The notes under the pieces were generated by a model. The model was not told the DNA's origin. It made no database searches and saw only the letters and a list, made by a program, of their open reading frames with translations. Of a DNA stretch of 64,000 bases, positions 1 through 7,960 are shown in pieces. This DNA comes from Candidatus Ozemobacteraceae bacterium (GTDB lineage Bacteria > Muiribacteriota > Ozemobacteria > Ozemobacterales > Ozemobacteraceae): the NCBI GenBank assembly GCA_035373905.1, contig DAOSOK010000017.1:50049-114048 (forward strand), given 5' to 3'. Each line of letters starts with the position of its first letter. The stretch's first letter is position 1. A program made the translations under genes and the position numbers.

Positions 1-177
1 AAGCATCTCACCAACCACCGCAGCTCGACGAAGGAAGAGTTGACGCACATCGCTCCGCCGCGCCGGATGACGCTCGACCAGGCGCTGGAATACGTGGCCG
101 AGGACGAGTGGCTCGAAGTCACGCCGGGCGCCGCCCGCATCCGCAAGCGCGAGGTCGATTACAAGCGCCGCGGCTGA
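1..177 (+). CDS. typA: TypA/BipA ribosome-associated GTPase, 3' end only
   Basis: The window opens inside this gene: 58 codons and a TGA stop are visible in frame 1. The residues match the C-terminal end of TypA/BipA, with the RSSTKEE stretch, the PPRRMTLDQALEYVAEDE segment and the final VTP...IRKRE motif. TypA is a translational GTPase that binds the ribosome under stress and helps 50S assembly. Its GTPase domain and EF-G-like domains lie upstream of the window. The match is by recognition of the conserved C-terminal domain, so the product name is fairly secure although 90% of the protein is not seen. Confidence 0.85.
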   Translation, partial: KHLTNHRSSTKEELTHIAPPRRMTLDQALEYVAEDEWLEVTPGAARIRKREVDYKRRG

Positions 178-220
178 GAATTCCCGGAACATATCGCCAC
201 TACTCGTCTCATCTGGTATT

Positions 221-330
221 GATTCCTGCAGAATGAAAGCCACCCATTCGCCCTGAGCCTGTCGAAGGGGGAAAGAAGGAACCATCTGCAAGTGGCTGTT
301 CGTGCTTCGACAAGCTCCGCACGAACGGGA
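221..330. repeat. Palindromic intergenic repeat, copy 1
   Basis: This stretch between typA and the convergent glycosyltransferase gene carries GATTCCTGCAGAATGAAA, then TTCGCCCTGAGCCTGTCGAA, then GTGGCTGTTCGTGCTTCGAC followed by AAGCTCCGCACGAACGGG. The same blocks in the same order, with the same AGGAACCATC link, recur at 7666-7774, so the two are diverged copies of one element. Each half is itself an imperfect palindrome. The surrounding 178-405 gap holds no other feature I can support. Confidence 0.75.
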
Positions 331-405
331 TCGAGTATGCGGGTGATTGTCGTTTCAAGAACCCTTCCGCAGATTGAGGGCTGATGACAAGAGTTTCATC
401 ATGAC

Positions 406-1716
406 TCACGGCAGACGTTTTCCCATCGTGACGTTTCTGAAGCCGTGGAGGACCATTTTCAGCAGTTCCCAGCCGTGACGGAACCGGAGAATGTTCGTTT
501 CGCCGTACGTTCTGGCGAGATACCGGATCGGGATGTCGACGATGCCGAGGCCGGTCTCGGCGGCGAAGAAGAGGAAGTTGAAATCGCCGAACGGGTCGCG
601 GTTGCCGAAATCGGCGATCCAGCGCATGAGGCGCGGCCAGTCGTGGCGGGGGAACAGCTTCGTGCCGCACAGCGCGTCGTCCATCGGCGTGTCGAGCACG
701 TAGCTCAGGAGCTTCGCGAAGCCCTTGTTGCCCAGCCAGTTCAGCGGCTGCATGGCATCCGCCTCCATCGGATACATCAGGCGGTTGCCGTGGATGAAGT
801 CTCCCAGGCCGCGCGAGTAGGCTTCGACGAAGCGGCCGAGCATCTCCGGCGGCACGGTCATGTCGGCGTCAAGGACGGTCAGAAGCTCGTTGCGAGCTTC
901 CGCGAAGCCGGCCAGGACGGCGTCATTCTTGCCTTTTCCCGGCTGCTTCAGGGTTCTGATGGGGAAACGGCCCGTGAATTCCGGGATCGTCCGCAGGATT
1001 TCCTCCCAGGTTCCGTCCGTCGAATGGCCCTCGACGAAGAGGACTTCGGCGCGGCACCCGTCGGGCAGGGTGATGCGCTCGAGAAGCGGGCGGATGTTCC
1101 CCCGTTCGTTTCGCGCGGGCACGACGATCGAGAGCGATGGACGGGCGGATTCGGGGATGACCGGCCGCAGGACGATCACGTTGGCGAAGGCGAGGCGGTT
1201 GATGCCGGGAAGGACGGGAAACAGGGAGTTCGCTTCCCGACTGAGGCCGTTGAAATCCGGGAGAAAGCCGACGGGCCTGATCCGGACGACCTCGTAGCCG
1301 GAAACCTTCGCGAGGTGATGCAGGTTATCGCTGGTGAGAAAGGTCATCGACGCGTTGGTTTCACCCAGGAGGCGCCGTTTCGCGAGCAGGGCGAGATACA
1401 GGTAGGGGTTGTACGTGACGACGACCAGCCGTGAAGTGCGGCTCAGGAAGGGCTTGAGACCGGTGAGGTAGCTCTGGATGTCCGGTTCGTGATTGAACTG
1501 GCCGTTCAGGAGCAGGACCGAGCGCCGGGCGCGCTCGCCCGACAGGTCTGGCGGGTCGGCGTTCCGCGCCACCACCTGTTTGTCAGGGCAGTCGAGACGG
1601 TGAAGCAGCTCGCCGCGATCGTGCGCATACGGATGCAGGGCGATGACGCGGTCGGCGTAGCGGGAAACCGCCGACACTTCGGCGGCGATCAAGCGTTTGA
1701 TGGACTGGGGAATCAC
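406..1716 (-). CDS. GT2 glycosyltransferase with a degenerate N-terminal methyltransferase-like region
   Basis: The C-terminal half (from about residue 192 of 436) is a family 2 glycosyltransferase of the dolichyl-phosphate-mannose-synthase type. It has the nucleotide-binding start SIVVPARNERGNI, the EGHSTDGT segment and the metal-binding LDADMTVPPE block. The first ~180 residues resemble the back half of a class I SAM methyltransferase but show no glycine-rich SAM-binding motif. I prefer a GTG start at 1716 because GGGAG sits 9 bases upstream. An ATG at 1749 would add 11 residues but has no ribosome-binding site. Family members transfer sugars from NDP-sugars to lipid or polymer acceptors at the membrane. 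The acceptor is unknown. It is divergent from the membrane protein at 1782. Confidence 0.75.
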   Translation of the reverse strand: MIPQSIKRLIAAEVSAVSRYADRVIALHPYAHDRGELLHRLDCPDKQVVARNADPPDLSGERARRSVLLLNGQFNHEPDIQSYLTGLKPFLSRTSRLVVVTYNPYLYLALLAKRRLLGETNASMTFLTSDNLHHLAKVSGYEVVRIRPVGFLPDFNGLSREANSLFPVLPGINRLAFANVIVLRPVIPESARPSLSIVVPARNERGNIRPLLERITLPDGCRAEVLFVEGHSTDGTWEEILRTIPEFTGRFPIRTLKQPGKGKNDAVLAGFAEARNELLTVLDADMTVPPEMLGRFVEAYSRGLGDFIHGNRLMYPMEADAMQPLNWLGNKGFAKLLSYVLDTPMDDALCGTKLFPRHDWPRLMRWIADFGNRDPFGDFNFLFFAAETGLGIVDIPIRYLARTYGETNILRFRHGWELLKMVLHGFRNVTMGKRLP

Positions 1717-1742
1717 GTCGTTTCGCTCCCGTTGGCGACAGC

Positions 1743-1772
1743 TTATCATTCAACCGGAAGTTACGCTATAAT
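1743..1772 (+). promoter_or_regulatory. Sigma-70-type promoter, probably leaderless
   Basis: TTATCA (1743-1748) and a perfect TATAAT (1767-1772) are separated by 18 bases. The ATG of the next gene is only 10 bases beyond the end of the -10 box, and no Shine-Dalgarno is present. The transcript would therefore begin at or within a few bases of the start codon. Confidence 0.6.
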
Positions 1773-1781
1773 CGAGCCGTC

Positions 1782-3233
1782 ATGACAAAATACATCCCGC
1801 TTCTCGCCCTCGTCATCTCGCTGGCGGTCGTCGCTTGTATACCGTTGAAAATATTGAGCCTCGGCTTCGCGCCTCCCGACGATATCCGGTCGAACTGCGG
1901 CGTCATCGCATCCGGCAGGACCCTGGTCGATTATCTCGTTCTGAACGAGGACACCCGTATCAGCATCCACGTCGGGTGGCTGAATCTCTGGAGGGGCCTC
2001 TTCGAGGTGCTGGGGCGCGACAAAGAACTGCTCATGACCGCCATCGTGGCGATCATGTTCTGGGTGATCACCGCCCTGCCCCTCTTCGCGCTGGAGCGGT
2101 CCGAGGCGTTGCTCGGGGGGCTGCTCGCCTGCTTCATGGCCGACCCGGACTGGACGAGAACCCTGTTGGGGCGGCCCCACAACTTCGACATGGCGTTCAT
2201 GCTGTTTTTCGGGCTCTGGTGGCGCCGCCTGCGGGCGCGCCGGGCGCCCCTCGGCGTCATGGCCGTTCTCGCGCTGTTCGCGGGACTGGCGTCCTTTTCC
2301 CACGCGGTGTTCTACCTGTTCGCCGTTCCGCTGGCGGTGACCGCGCTCTCAGGCGAATGGCGCGTCCTGCGCCGCCTCGCGGTCAGCGTGCTGGCGGGCG
2401 TGACGGTCGGCTTGGTCGCGACGGGGCATGCCTGGGAGTTCACTGTCCAGAGCGTCGTTCACGTGTTCCGGACCGTCAATACGCAGCTGCTCGAGCGCCA
2501 GCTGGTGATGGAGCTCTGGTCGAATCCCCAGAACATGGATATCGCCGTCGTCGTCGCGCTCTTTCTGCTCTGGCGGCAGGCGAGACGCGCCTGGAAACTC
2601 CAGGTCGTCAAAAGTCCCCTGTTTTTCCTGTGCGTCCTCTACTGGATTCTCGGCTTCAAGGTGATCCGGTTCTGGACGGACTGGGGCGCGCCGGCGGTCA
2701 TCGCCTGGGTCACGCTCGAGCTCCATTCGTTCCTCAAGCGGGCGCAGGGGCCGTCGTCGCCCGGAAGAATCGGCCTCGCGCTGACGCTCGGCCTGGCGCT
2801 GTTCCTCTTCACGACGGCCAACACCCGCGACCGCTGGGCGAACGCCGCGACGCTGGAAACCATCGACATCACGAAGCCGGACCAGGCGAATCTGCTGCCG
2901 GAGCCGGGCGGAATCCTCTATCATCCCGATATGGGCTTATACAATACGCTTGTCTATACGTATCCCGATGGACGGTGGAAATACATTCTCGGCAAGGAAC
3001 CCTCGCAGATGCCCGAAGAGGACAGGCTGATCTTCATGAACATCCTGTATGCCCACATGGCGCCCGTCTCGTTCAGACCCTGGGTCGAAAAACTCCGGCC
3101 GCAGGACCGCATCGCGATCTACAGCCGAACATGCCCGCCTTTCAGCCGCCTGATCTGGGCGAATCCGCTCAACACTCTCTGGATCGGCCGACTGCCGGCG
3201 TCATCCACGTCGCCCGCCGCGGCCGGCGACTGA
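1782..3233 (+). CDS. Polytopic membrane protein of unknown function
   Basis: The 483-residue product begins with a hydrophobic helix (about residues 4-28) and has several further hydrophobic spans up to about residue 345. A hydrophilic C-terminal domain of about 140 residues follows. The architecture (many helices, then a soluble tail) resembles GT-C type glycosyltransferases and other large envelope proteins, but I see no diagnostic motif such as an early acidic pair in a loop. It is followed 11 bases later by the TPR-deacetylase gene in the same direction, so the two may form a short envelope operon. The start rests on the leaderless promoter just upstream. Function is not assigned. Confidence 0.75.
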   Translation: MTKYIPLLALVISLAVVACIPLKILSLGFAPPDDIRSNCGVIASGRTLVDYLVLNEDTRISIHVGWLNLWRGLFEVLGRDKELLMTAIVAIMFWVITALPLFALERSEALLGGLLACFMADPDWTRTLLGRPHNFDMAFMLFFGLWWRRLRARRAPLGVMAVLALFAGLASFSHAVFYLFAVPLAVTALSGEWRVLRRLAVSVLAGVTVGLVATGHAWEFTVQSVVHVFRTVNTQLLERQLVMELWSNPQNMDIAVVVALFLLWRQARRAWKLQVVKSPLFFLCVLYWILGFKVIRFWTDWGAPAVIAWVTLELHSFLKRAQGPSSPGRIGLALTLGLALFLFTTANTRDRWANAATLETIDITKPDQANLLPEPGGILYHPDMGLYNTLVYTYPDGRWKYILGKEPSQMPEEDRLIFMNILYAHMAPVSFRPWVEKLRPQDRIAIYSRTCPPFSRLIWANPLNTLWIGRLPASSTSPAAAGD

Positions 3234-3244
3234 CGCCCGGAGCG

Positions 3245-4612
3245 ATGCGTGATCTTCCGACGGCCGTGAAAGAACCCGTTGCGATGTTTCGGGGAATCGT
3301 GCGCCTGATTCTCCTGGCGGCCATGCTTCTGTTCTGTGCCGCCCCGGCCGTCGCCGTCGGTATGCGCGACATCGCCGCTGCGCTCGAAGCCAACCCGAGG
3401 GACGTGGCGGCCCTGAACGCCTGGGGCATCGAGCAGGCCAAGGCGGGCGACCTGATCGGCGCGATCCGCACCTGGCGGCATGCGCTTGATATAGCGCCTG
3501 ATTATGTTCACTTTTATAATAATATCGGAAGCGCCCTGCGGCGCCTCGGATATGCCGCCGAGTCGCTCGCGTGGTACCAGGCCAGCCTGCGCGTCCAGCC
3601 GACCTACTGGACCTGGTATAACCTGGGCCTGCTTCACGAGGACGGAAAGCGGCGCGAAGACGCCCGGCGCGCCTATCACGAGGCCCTGAGACTGTGCCCG
3701 TCGTTCAGTCAGGCCGAAGAACGTCTGTGGCGGCTGAACCGCGCGTTCGACGATGTTCGGGCGAAGGTCCCCACCACGGTGAATCTGCCTCCGGTCACGC
3801 CGGATGCCCCCGCGAAGCCTGTTCTCGAGCCGGTATCCGTTGCGGTCGCGAAGCGGCCGTCACCGGCGCCTGCGTCACCTTCGCCTGAGAAGCGGGGCCA
3901 CGGGAAGACGCAACGAGCAATACCGGAGAAGACAGAGTCATCCGAAGAGCCTGAAGAGGCGGAACCCGCGGAAGAGCGCGAAGCGCCGCAGATGTACCAG
4001 CATCCCCTCCCGGGAGATTCCGGCGGCCAGGTGTTCGTGACGTTCGACGGGGGAGCCGACGCCGACGGTGTCGATGCGATCCTCGGGGCGCTGAAGGCGC
4101 GGGGGTTGAAAACGACCTTTTTCCTGACGGGCCAGTGGGTGACATCCTACCCGGCGCTCGGCCGGAGGATTCTCGCCGACGGTCACGAGATCGCGAACCA
4201 CAGCATGCGCCATCCGAACATGGCCGCCTGGGGGAAGGACAAGATCGCCGCCGAGCTGGAAAAGGCGGAACAGGCGATGCAGACGGTGCTGGGGCGGCGA
4301 TTCGCGCCGTTCTTCCGGTTCCCCTTCGGGGCGCAGAACCGGCGGGTGGAGGCGATCGTCGAGGAACTCGGCTACAAGCCGGTCTACTGGAACATCGACA
4401 CCCTCGACTGGAAAGAGCCCTCCGTGGCCTCGATCCAGCAGAAGGTGCGTTCGCGGGTGCGGCGCGGCTCCGTCATTCTCATGCACGTGGGCAGCAAAAC
4501 CGGGGCGAAAGCCCTGCCGAGGATGCTCGACGAGTTGCTGGGCCGCGGCTTCCGGCCGGGCCGCCTGTCGGATCTCGACCCCGCCGGCATCGCGGCGCTT
4601 CCGCGCGGTTAG
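3245..4612 (+). CDS. Exported TPR-polysaccharide deacetylase fusion (NodB family)
   Basis: A hydrophobic signal sequence lies at about residues 18-38. Three TPR-like repeats follow (about 45-165), then a Pro/Lys/Glu-rich linker (180-255) and a NodB carbohydrate esterase family 4 domain to the end at residue 455. Catalytic motifs are visible: TFDGG (266-270), HSMRHP (319-324) with the two metal-binding histidines, RFPFG (358-362), YWNIDTLDW (381-389) and ILMH (411-414). The second aspartate of the usual TFDDG is Gly, as in some active relatives. It should de-N-acetylate an amino-sugar polymer, such as peptidoglycan or an exopolysaccharide, outside the inner membrane. A later ATG at 3284 would give a tighter signal peptide. 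The stop overlaps the convergent LOG gene by 4 bases. Confidence 0.88.
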   Translation: MRDLPTAVKEPVAMFRGIVRLILLAAMLLFCAAPAVAVGMRDIAAALEANPRDVAALNAWGIEQAKAGDLIGAIRTWRHALDIAPDYVHFYNNIGSALRRLGYAAESLAWYQASLRVQPTYWTWYNLGLLHEDGKRREDARRAYHEALRLCPSFSQAEERLWRLNRAFDDVRAKVPTTVNLPPVTPDAPAKPVLEPVSVAVAKRPSPAPASPSPEKRGHGKTQRAIPEKTESSEEPEEAEPAEEREAPQMYQHPLPGDSGGQVFVTFDGGADADGVDAILGALKARGLKTTFFLTGQWVTSYPALGRRILADGHEIANHSMRHPNMAAWGKDKIAAELEKAEQAMQTVLGRRFAPFFRFPFGAQNRRVEAIVEELGYKPVYWNIDTLDWKEPSVASIQQKVRSRVRRGSVILMHVGSKTGAKALPRMLDELLGRGFRPGRLSDLDPAGIAALPRG

Positions 4613-5202
4613 CCGCGCATCTTCAGGCTTTTCTCGTCGACCTTCGACTCGGCGAGAAGGCGGATCGCTTCTTCCGGGGTGTTCGCCACCGAGAACAGCG
4701 ACATGTGCTCGGCCCGGATCGTGCGGCACTCGATGCCGTGTTTCAGAAGACTGATGAGAGGATTATAATATCCATCGGTATTCATCAGCACGATCGGCTT
4801 CGCATGGCGGCCGAGCTGCTTGTTGACCAGCGTGTCGAACAGCTCGTCGAGAGTTCCCATGCCGCCCGGCAGGACGATGAAGCCGCCCGAGCGCTCGATC
4901 ATCTTCGATTTGCGGGCCGCCATGTCGGGGACGACGACGGTTTCGTCCTGTCCGTCGGCGTTGCCGATGCCGTGCGCGAGCATGAACTCCGGCACGATGC
5001 CTATGACGCGGCCGCCCGCCGTCTTGTGGGCGTCTGCGACGACCTTCATGAGGCCGCAGGTGGTGCCGCCGTAGACCAGGTCGAGGCCGTTTTCGGCGAG
5101 AAGCGTGCCGACCCTGCGGCCTTCATCGCGGATACGGTCGGAAACGTCGGCACTCGAGGCGCAGTAAATGCAAATGGCGGAAGGTTTCAGATGCTTTGTC
5201 AT
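4609..5202 (-). CDS. LOG family protein (Rossmann-fold nucleotide phosphoribohydrolase)
   Basis: The 197-residue product carries both family signatures: MAARKSKM (94-101) and PGGMGTLDE (112-120), the phosphate-binding and catalytic-Glu motif. Family enzymes cleave nucleoside 5'-monophosphates to the free base and ribose 5-phosphate (cytokinin activation in plants, purine nucleotide turnover in bacteria). The size is typical. A consensus promoter lies so close upstream (5211-5239) that the mRNA is probably leaderless. It is convergent with the deacetylase gene, with a 4-base overlap of stops. The substrate in this organism is unknown. Confidence 0.9.
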   Translation of the reverse strand: MTKHLKPSAICIYCASSADVSDRIRDEGRRVGTLLAENGLDLVYGGTTCGLMKVVADAHKTAGGRVIGIVPEFMLAHGIGNADGQDETVVVPDMAARKSKMIERSGGFIVLPGGMGTLDELFDTLVNKQLGRHAKPIVLMNTDGYYNPLISLLKHGIECRTIRAEHMSLFSVANTPEEAIRLLAESKVDEKSLKMRG

Positions 5203-5210
5203 GAAGAGAG

Positions 5211-5239
5211 ATCATACAGGCGCGCTTCCCGGCTGTCAA
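5211..5239 (-). promoter_or_regulatory. Consensus sigma-70-type promoter for the LOG gene
   Basis: Read on the minus strand, TTGACA (5239-5234) and TATGAT (5216-5211) are separated by exactly 17 bases. Only 8 bases separate the -10 box from the ATG at 5202, with no Shine-Dalgarno, so translation is predicted to be leaderless. Confidence 0.75.
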
Positions 5240-5275
5240 AACGTGCCTGCTCTCGAACGACGACGCAGCCGGTTC

Positions 5276-5304
5276 TTGCCAGAGGGGGCGCGGGCCCGTA
5301 TAAT
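5276..5304 (+). promoter_or_regulatory. Sigma-70-type promoter for glyS
   Basis: TTGCCA (5276-5281), a 17-base spacer and TATAAT (5299-5304) lie 53 bases before the glyS start. The leader carries an AGGAG ribosome-binding site. This promoter is divergent from the LOG promoter at 5211-5239. Confidence 0.75.
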
Positions 5305-5357
5305 GGCGGCTGATCCGAACACCGATTCCAGACAGAGCACGACGACAGGAGCAGACC

Positions 5358-6734
5358 ATGGCAGATCTCGATACCATCATTTCCCTGTGCAAGCGCCGCG
5401 GATTTCTTTTCCAGGGCAGCGACCAGTACGGCGGCCTCCAGGGCACGTGGGACTACGGCCCGCTCGGGGTCGAACTGAAGAACAACGTGAAGCGGGCCTG
5501 GTGGCGCCGCATGGTCTACGAGCGCGACGACATGGAAGGCCTCGACTGCTCCATTCTCATGAACCGCCTCGTTCTCAAATACAGCGGCCATGAGGACACG
5601 TTCTCCGACCCGATGGTCGACTGCCGCAAGTGCAAGCGCCGGTTCCGCGCCGACCAGGTCGACCCGAACGAGAAGTGCGCCGAGGGCGGCGCCCACGACC
5701 TGACCGAGCCGCGGCCGTTCAACCTGATGTTCAAGACCACCGTCGGCCCCGTCGCCGACGACTCGAACATCGCCTACCTGCGGCCCGAGACGGCCCAGGG
5801 CATCTTCGTGAACTTCAAGAACGTGCTCGACTCGACGAACCGCAAGGTGCCGTTCGGCATCGCCCAGATCGGAAAGGCGTTCCGCAACGAGATCACCCCG
5901 AAGAACTTCATCTTCCGCGTGCGCGAGTTCGAGCAGATGGAGATCGAGTTCTTCGTGAAGCCCGGCTCCGACATGGAATGGCACGAAAAGTGGGTCGAGG
6001 AGCGGTTCAACTGGTATGTTCAGCTCGGCATCAACCCGACCAACCTGCGCAAGCTGGCGCAGAAGCCGGAAGAGCTGGCCCACTACGCGAAGGCCACGAC
6101 CGACATCCTGTACCGCTTCTTCCCCGAACGGCCCGACGAGGCCAGGCAGTTCGACGAGGTCGAGGGCGTCGCGAACCGCACGTCGTTCGATCTCACCTGC
6201 CACAGCAAGGGCGGCAAGCTCGTGCTGAAGGACGGCCGGGAGATTCCGAACGAGCACGCGGTCAACAAGCTGACCTGGTTCGACCACGAGACGAACCAGC
6301 ATATCGTGCCGTATATCATCGAGCCGTCGGCCGGCGTCGACCGCGCCACGCTCGCCTTCCTGATGGATTCGTATGTCGAGGAGACGGTGAACGACGACAA
6401 GCGCGTCGTGCTGCGCCTGCACCCCGAGCTGGCCCCCATCAAGGTCGCCGTGCTGCCGCTCAAGAAGAACCACGACGGCATCGTCTCGACGGCCAAGGAG
6501 ATCAAGAAGAGCCTGATGCGCTTCGGCTGGCGCACCGTCTATGACGACACGGCAGGCATCGGCAAGCTGTACCGCCGGCAGGACGAGGTCGGCACGCCGT
6601 TCTGCATCACCGTCGACTTCCAGACCCTCGAAGACAAGACGGTCACCGTGCGCGACCGCAACACCATGGCCCAGGACCGCGTCGCCATCGACCAGCTCCA
6701 GGCTTACCTGGCCCCCCGCCTCGGCGCCTGCTGA
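5358..6734 (+). CDS. glyS: Glycyl-tRNA synthetase, single-chain alpha2 type
   Basis: This class II aminoacyl-tRNA synthetase charges tRNA-Gly in the cytoplasm. The N-terminus FLFQGSDQYGGLQGTWDYGP is characteristic of the eukaryote/archaeal-like homodimeric enzyme, not the bacterial alpha2beta2 enzyme. Further markers are the zinc-site cysteines around CRKCKRRF, the RPETAQGIFVNF motif 2 region, the VREFEQMEIEFF segment and a C-terminal anticodon-binding domain. At 458 residues it is a normal length. It has its own promoter at 5276-5304, a GGAG ribosome-binding site and a hairpin terminator just downstream. No glyQ/glyS pair is seen in the window. Confidence 0.96.
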   Translation: MADLDTIISLCKRRGFLFQGSDQYGGLQGTWDYGPLGVELKNNVKRAWWRRMVYERDDMEGLDCSILMNRLVLKYSGHEDTFSDPMVDCRKCKRRFRADQVDPNEKCAEGGAHDLTEPRPFNLMFKTTVGPVADDSNIAYLRPETAQGIFVNFKNVLDSTNRKVPFGIAQIGKAFRNEITPKNFIFRVREFEQMEIEFFVKPGSDMEWHEKWVEERFNWYVQLGINPTNLRKLAQKPEELAHYAKATTDILYRFFPERPDEARQFDEVEGVANRTSFDLTCHSKGGKLVLKDGREIPNEHAVNKLTWFDHETNQHIVPYIIEPSAGVDRATLAFLMDSYVEETVNDDKRVVLRLHPELAPIKVAVLPLKKNHDGIVSTAKEIKKSLMRFGWRTVYDDTAGIGKLYRRQDEVGTPFCITVDFQTLEDKTVTVRDRNTMAQDRVAIDQLQAYLAPRLGAC

Positions 6735-6753
6735 GCGGATCCGTTTCATGCGC

Positions 6754-6787
6754 GGCCGTCGCCCCTGTCGGGCGGCGGCCGTTTCTC
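6754..6787 (+). terminator. Rho-independent terminator after glyS
   Basis: GGCCGTCGCCC pairs with GGGCGGCGGCC (one G-T wobble) across a CTGTC loop. The stem is followed by GTTTCTC. It sits 20 bases beyond the glyS stop and before the methyltransferase start. Confidence 0.65.
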
Positions 6788-6813
6788 GAAGCCGGAACCG
6801 GAATGATCCGCAG

Positions 6814-7653
6814 ATGAACGCAGATTTTCGCAGAAGCCTGTTTCTTGGCGACGTGCTGGAAACGGCGTCGCGGCTTCCGAAGCGTGCGTTCCGGCTCGTC
6901 TACCTCGATCCGCCGTTCCTGACGGGGAAGGAGCGGGTCGGGACCCGGTCGGAATGGCGCTACCCGGATGCGTGGCCCGGCCGGCTTGCGTCGTATCTTC
7001 CCTGGCTTCATGAGCGGCTGGAGGCGGTTCTTCCACTTCTCGTTCCATCCGGGAGCCTGGTGCTGCATCTCGACTGGCGGACGGTTCATTATGCGAAGGT
7101 AATGCTGGACGAGCTGATGGGCGAGGATGCTTTCGTGAACGAGATCGTCTGGCATTACACCGGTGGCGGCCGCTCGAGGAGCAGGTTTTCAAACAAGCAC
7201 GACACGATTCTCTGGTATGCGGCAGGCGGGAAGCCGTATTTCGATTCGGACGCGGTGCGGGTTCCCTACAAGGCCGACTCGGGCTTTCTGCTGCGGGGCG
7301 TGACGTCGAAAAGCGGGAAAAAATACCGGGCGCATCCGCTGGGAACGCCTGTCGACGATGTCTGGGACATCCCGATCATCAACCCCAACTCCCCTGAGCG
7401 ATCGGGGTATCCGACGCAGAAGCCGCTGGCCCTTCTGGAGCGGATCGTGAGCGCCCTGAGCGCCCCGGGAGAAGCGGTCGCAGACCTGTGCTGCGGGAGC
7501 GGCACGACCCTCGTCGCGGCCGAACGACTCGGCAGAACGTGGGCGGGAGGCGACATTTCCCGTGGAGCCCTCGAGTGCGCCATGGAGCGGCTTTCCAATG
7601 CCGGCTGCATGAGAGAACGTATCGCGTGCCATTCTGATTGCAATCATCTATAG
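6814..7653 (+). CDS. Site-specific DNA methyltransferase (beta class, N4/N6)
   Basis: The catalytic motif IV LDPPF is near the N-terminus (31-35). The SAM-binding motif I DLCCGSGTT is near the C-terminus (about 224), after the YPTQKP motif. This IV-before-I order defines beta-class adenine-N6 or cytosine-N4 methyltransferases. At 279 residues the target-recognition region between them is short. I start at ATG 6814, immediately before the family-like N-terminus LFLGDVLE. An in-frame ATG at 6748 would begin inside the glyS terminator. No restriction endonuclease or specificity gene lies nearby, so it looks like an orphan methylase. It is flanked on the right by a 165-bp palindromic element. The recognition sequence is unknown. 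Confidence 0.87.
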   Translation: MNADFRRSLFLGDVLETASRLPKRAFRLVYLDPPFLTGKERVGTRSEWRYPDAWPGRLASYLPWLHERLEAVLPLLVPSGSLVLHLDWRTVHYAKVMLDELMGEDAFVNEIVWHYTGGGRSRSRFSNKHDTILWYAAGGKPYFDSDAVRVPYKADSGFLLRGVTSKSGKKYRAHPLGTPVDDVWDIPIINPNSPERSGYPTQKPLALLERIVSALSAPGEAVADLCCGSGTTLVAAERLGRTWAGGDISRGALECAMERLSNAGCMRERIACHSDCNHL

Positions 7654-7818
7654 GGGCGGGTTATTGAGTCCTGCAGAATGAAAACCAACCGTTCGCCCTG
7701 AGCCTGTCGAAGGGCGAAATGAGGAACCATCGGCAAGTGGCTGTTCGTGCTTCGACAAGCTCAGCACGAACGGAGACACGAAACTGGTTTTTGATATGCA
7801 GGGCTCAATAACCCGCCC
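7654..7818. repeat. Composite palindromic element, copy 2
   Basis: A 22-base inverted repeat bounds this element: GGGCGGGTTATTGAGTCCTG then CA at 7654-7675, and its reverse complement with one mismatch at 7797-7818. Between the arms lies a copy of the repeat seen at 221-330, with the TTCGCCCTGAGCCTGTCGAA block and the GTTCGTGCTTCGACAAGCTC block. It begins directly at the methyltransferase stop codon and could fold into a long hairpin that also acts as a terminator. Confidence 0.75.
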
Positions 7819-7894
7819 GGGCGATGCAGCGCCGGTGAAATTCGAATTCCGCGAATTCCCGGAACGGCATTTCGGGGGCGGAGAAGGATCGTGG

Positions 7895-7900
7895 TAGAAT
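7895..7900 (+). promoter_or_regulatory. Putative -10 box for the DUF4097 gene
   Basis: TAGAAT lies 60 bases upstream of the ATG at 7961. A weak -35 candidate (TTCGGG at 7871) is 18 bases upstream. The same GTGGTAGAAT string precedes the gene at 57995, which supports it as a promoter element. Confidence 0.35.
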
Positions 7901-7960
7901 CGAAAGAACGATATCGGGTTCGTGACGAGCGAAGCCGGTCGAACAAGGAGGAGAGGACGC

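Noticed and set aside
1835..3244. Apparent N-terminal extension of the deacetylase running through the upstream membrane protein gene
   Set aside because: The frame is open only because of high GC. The residues there are Arg/Ala/Gly-rich noise, and a signal peptide begins at about 3284.
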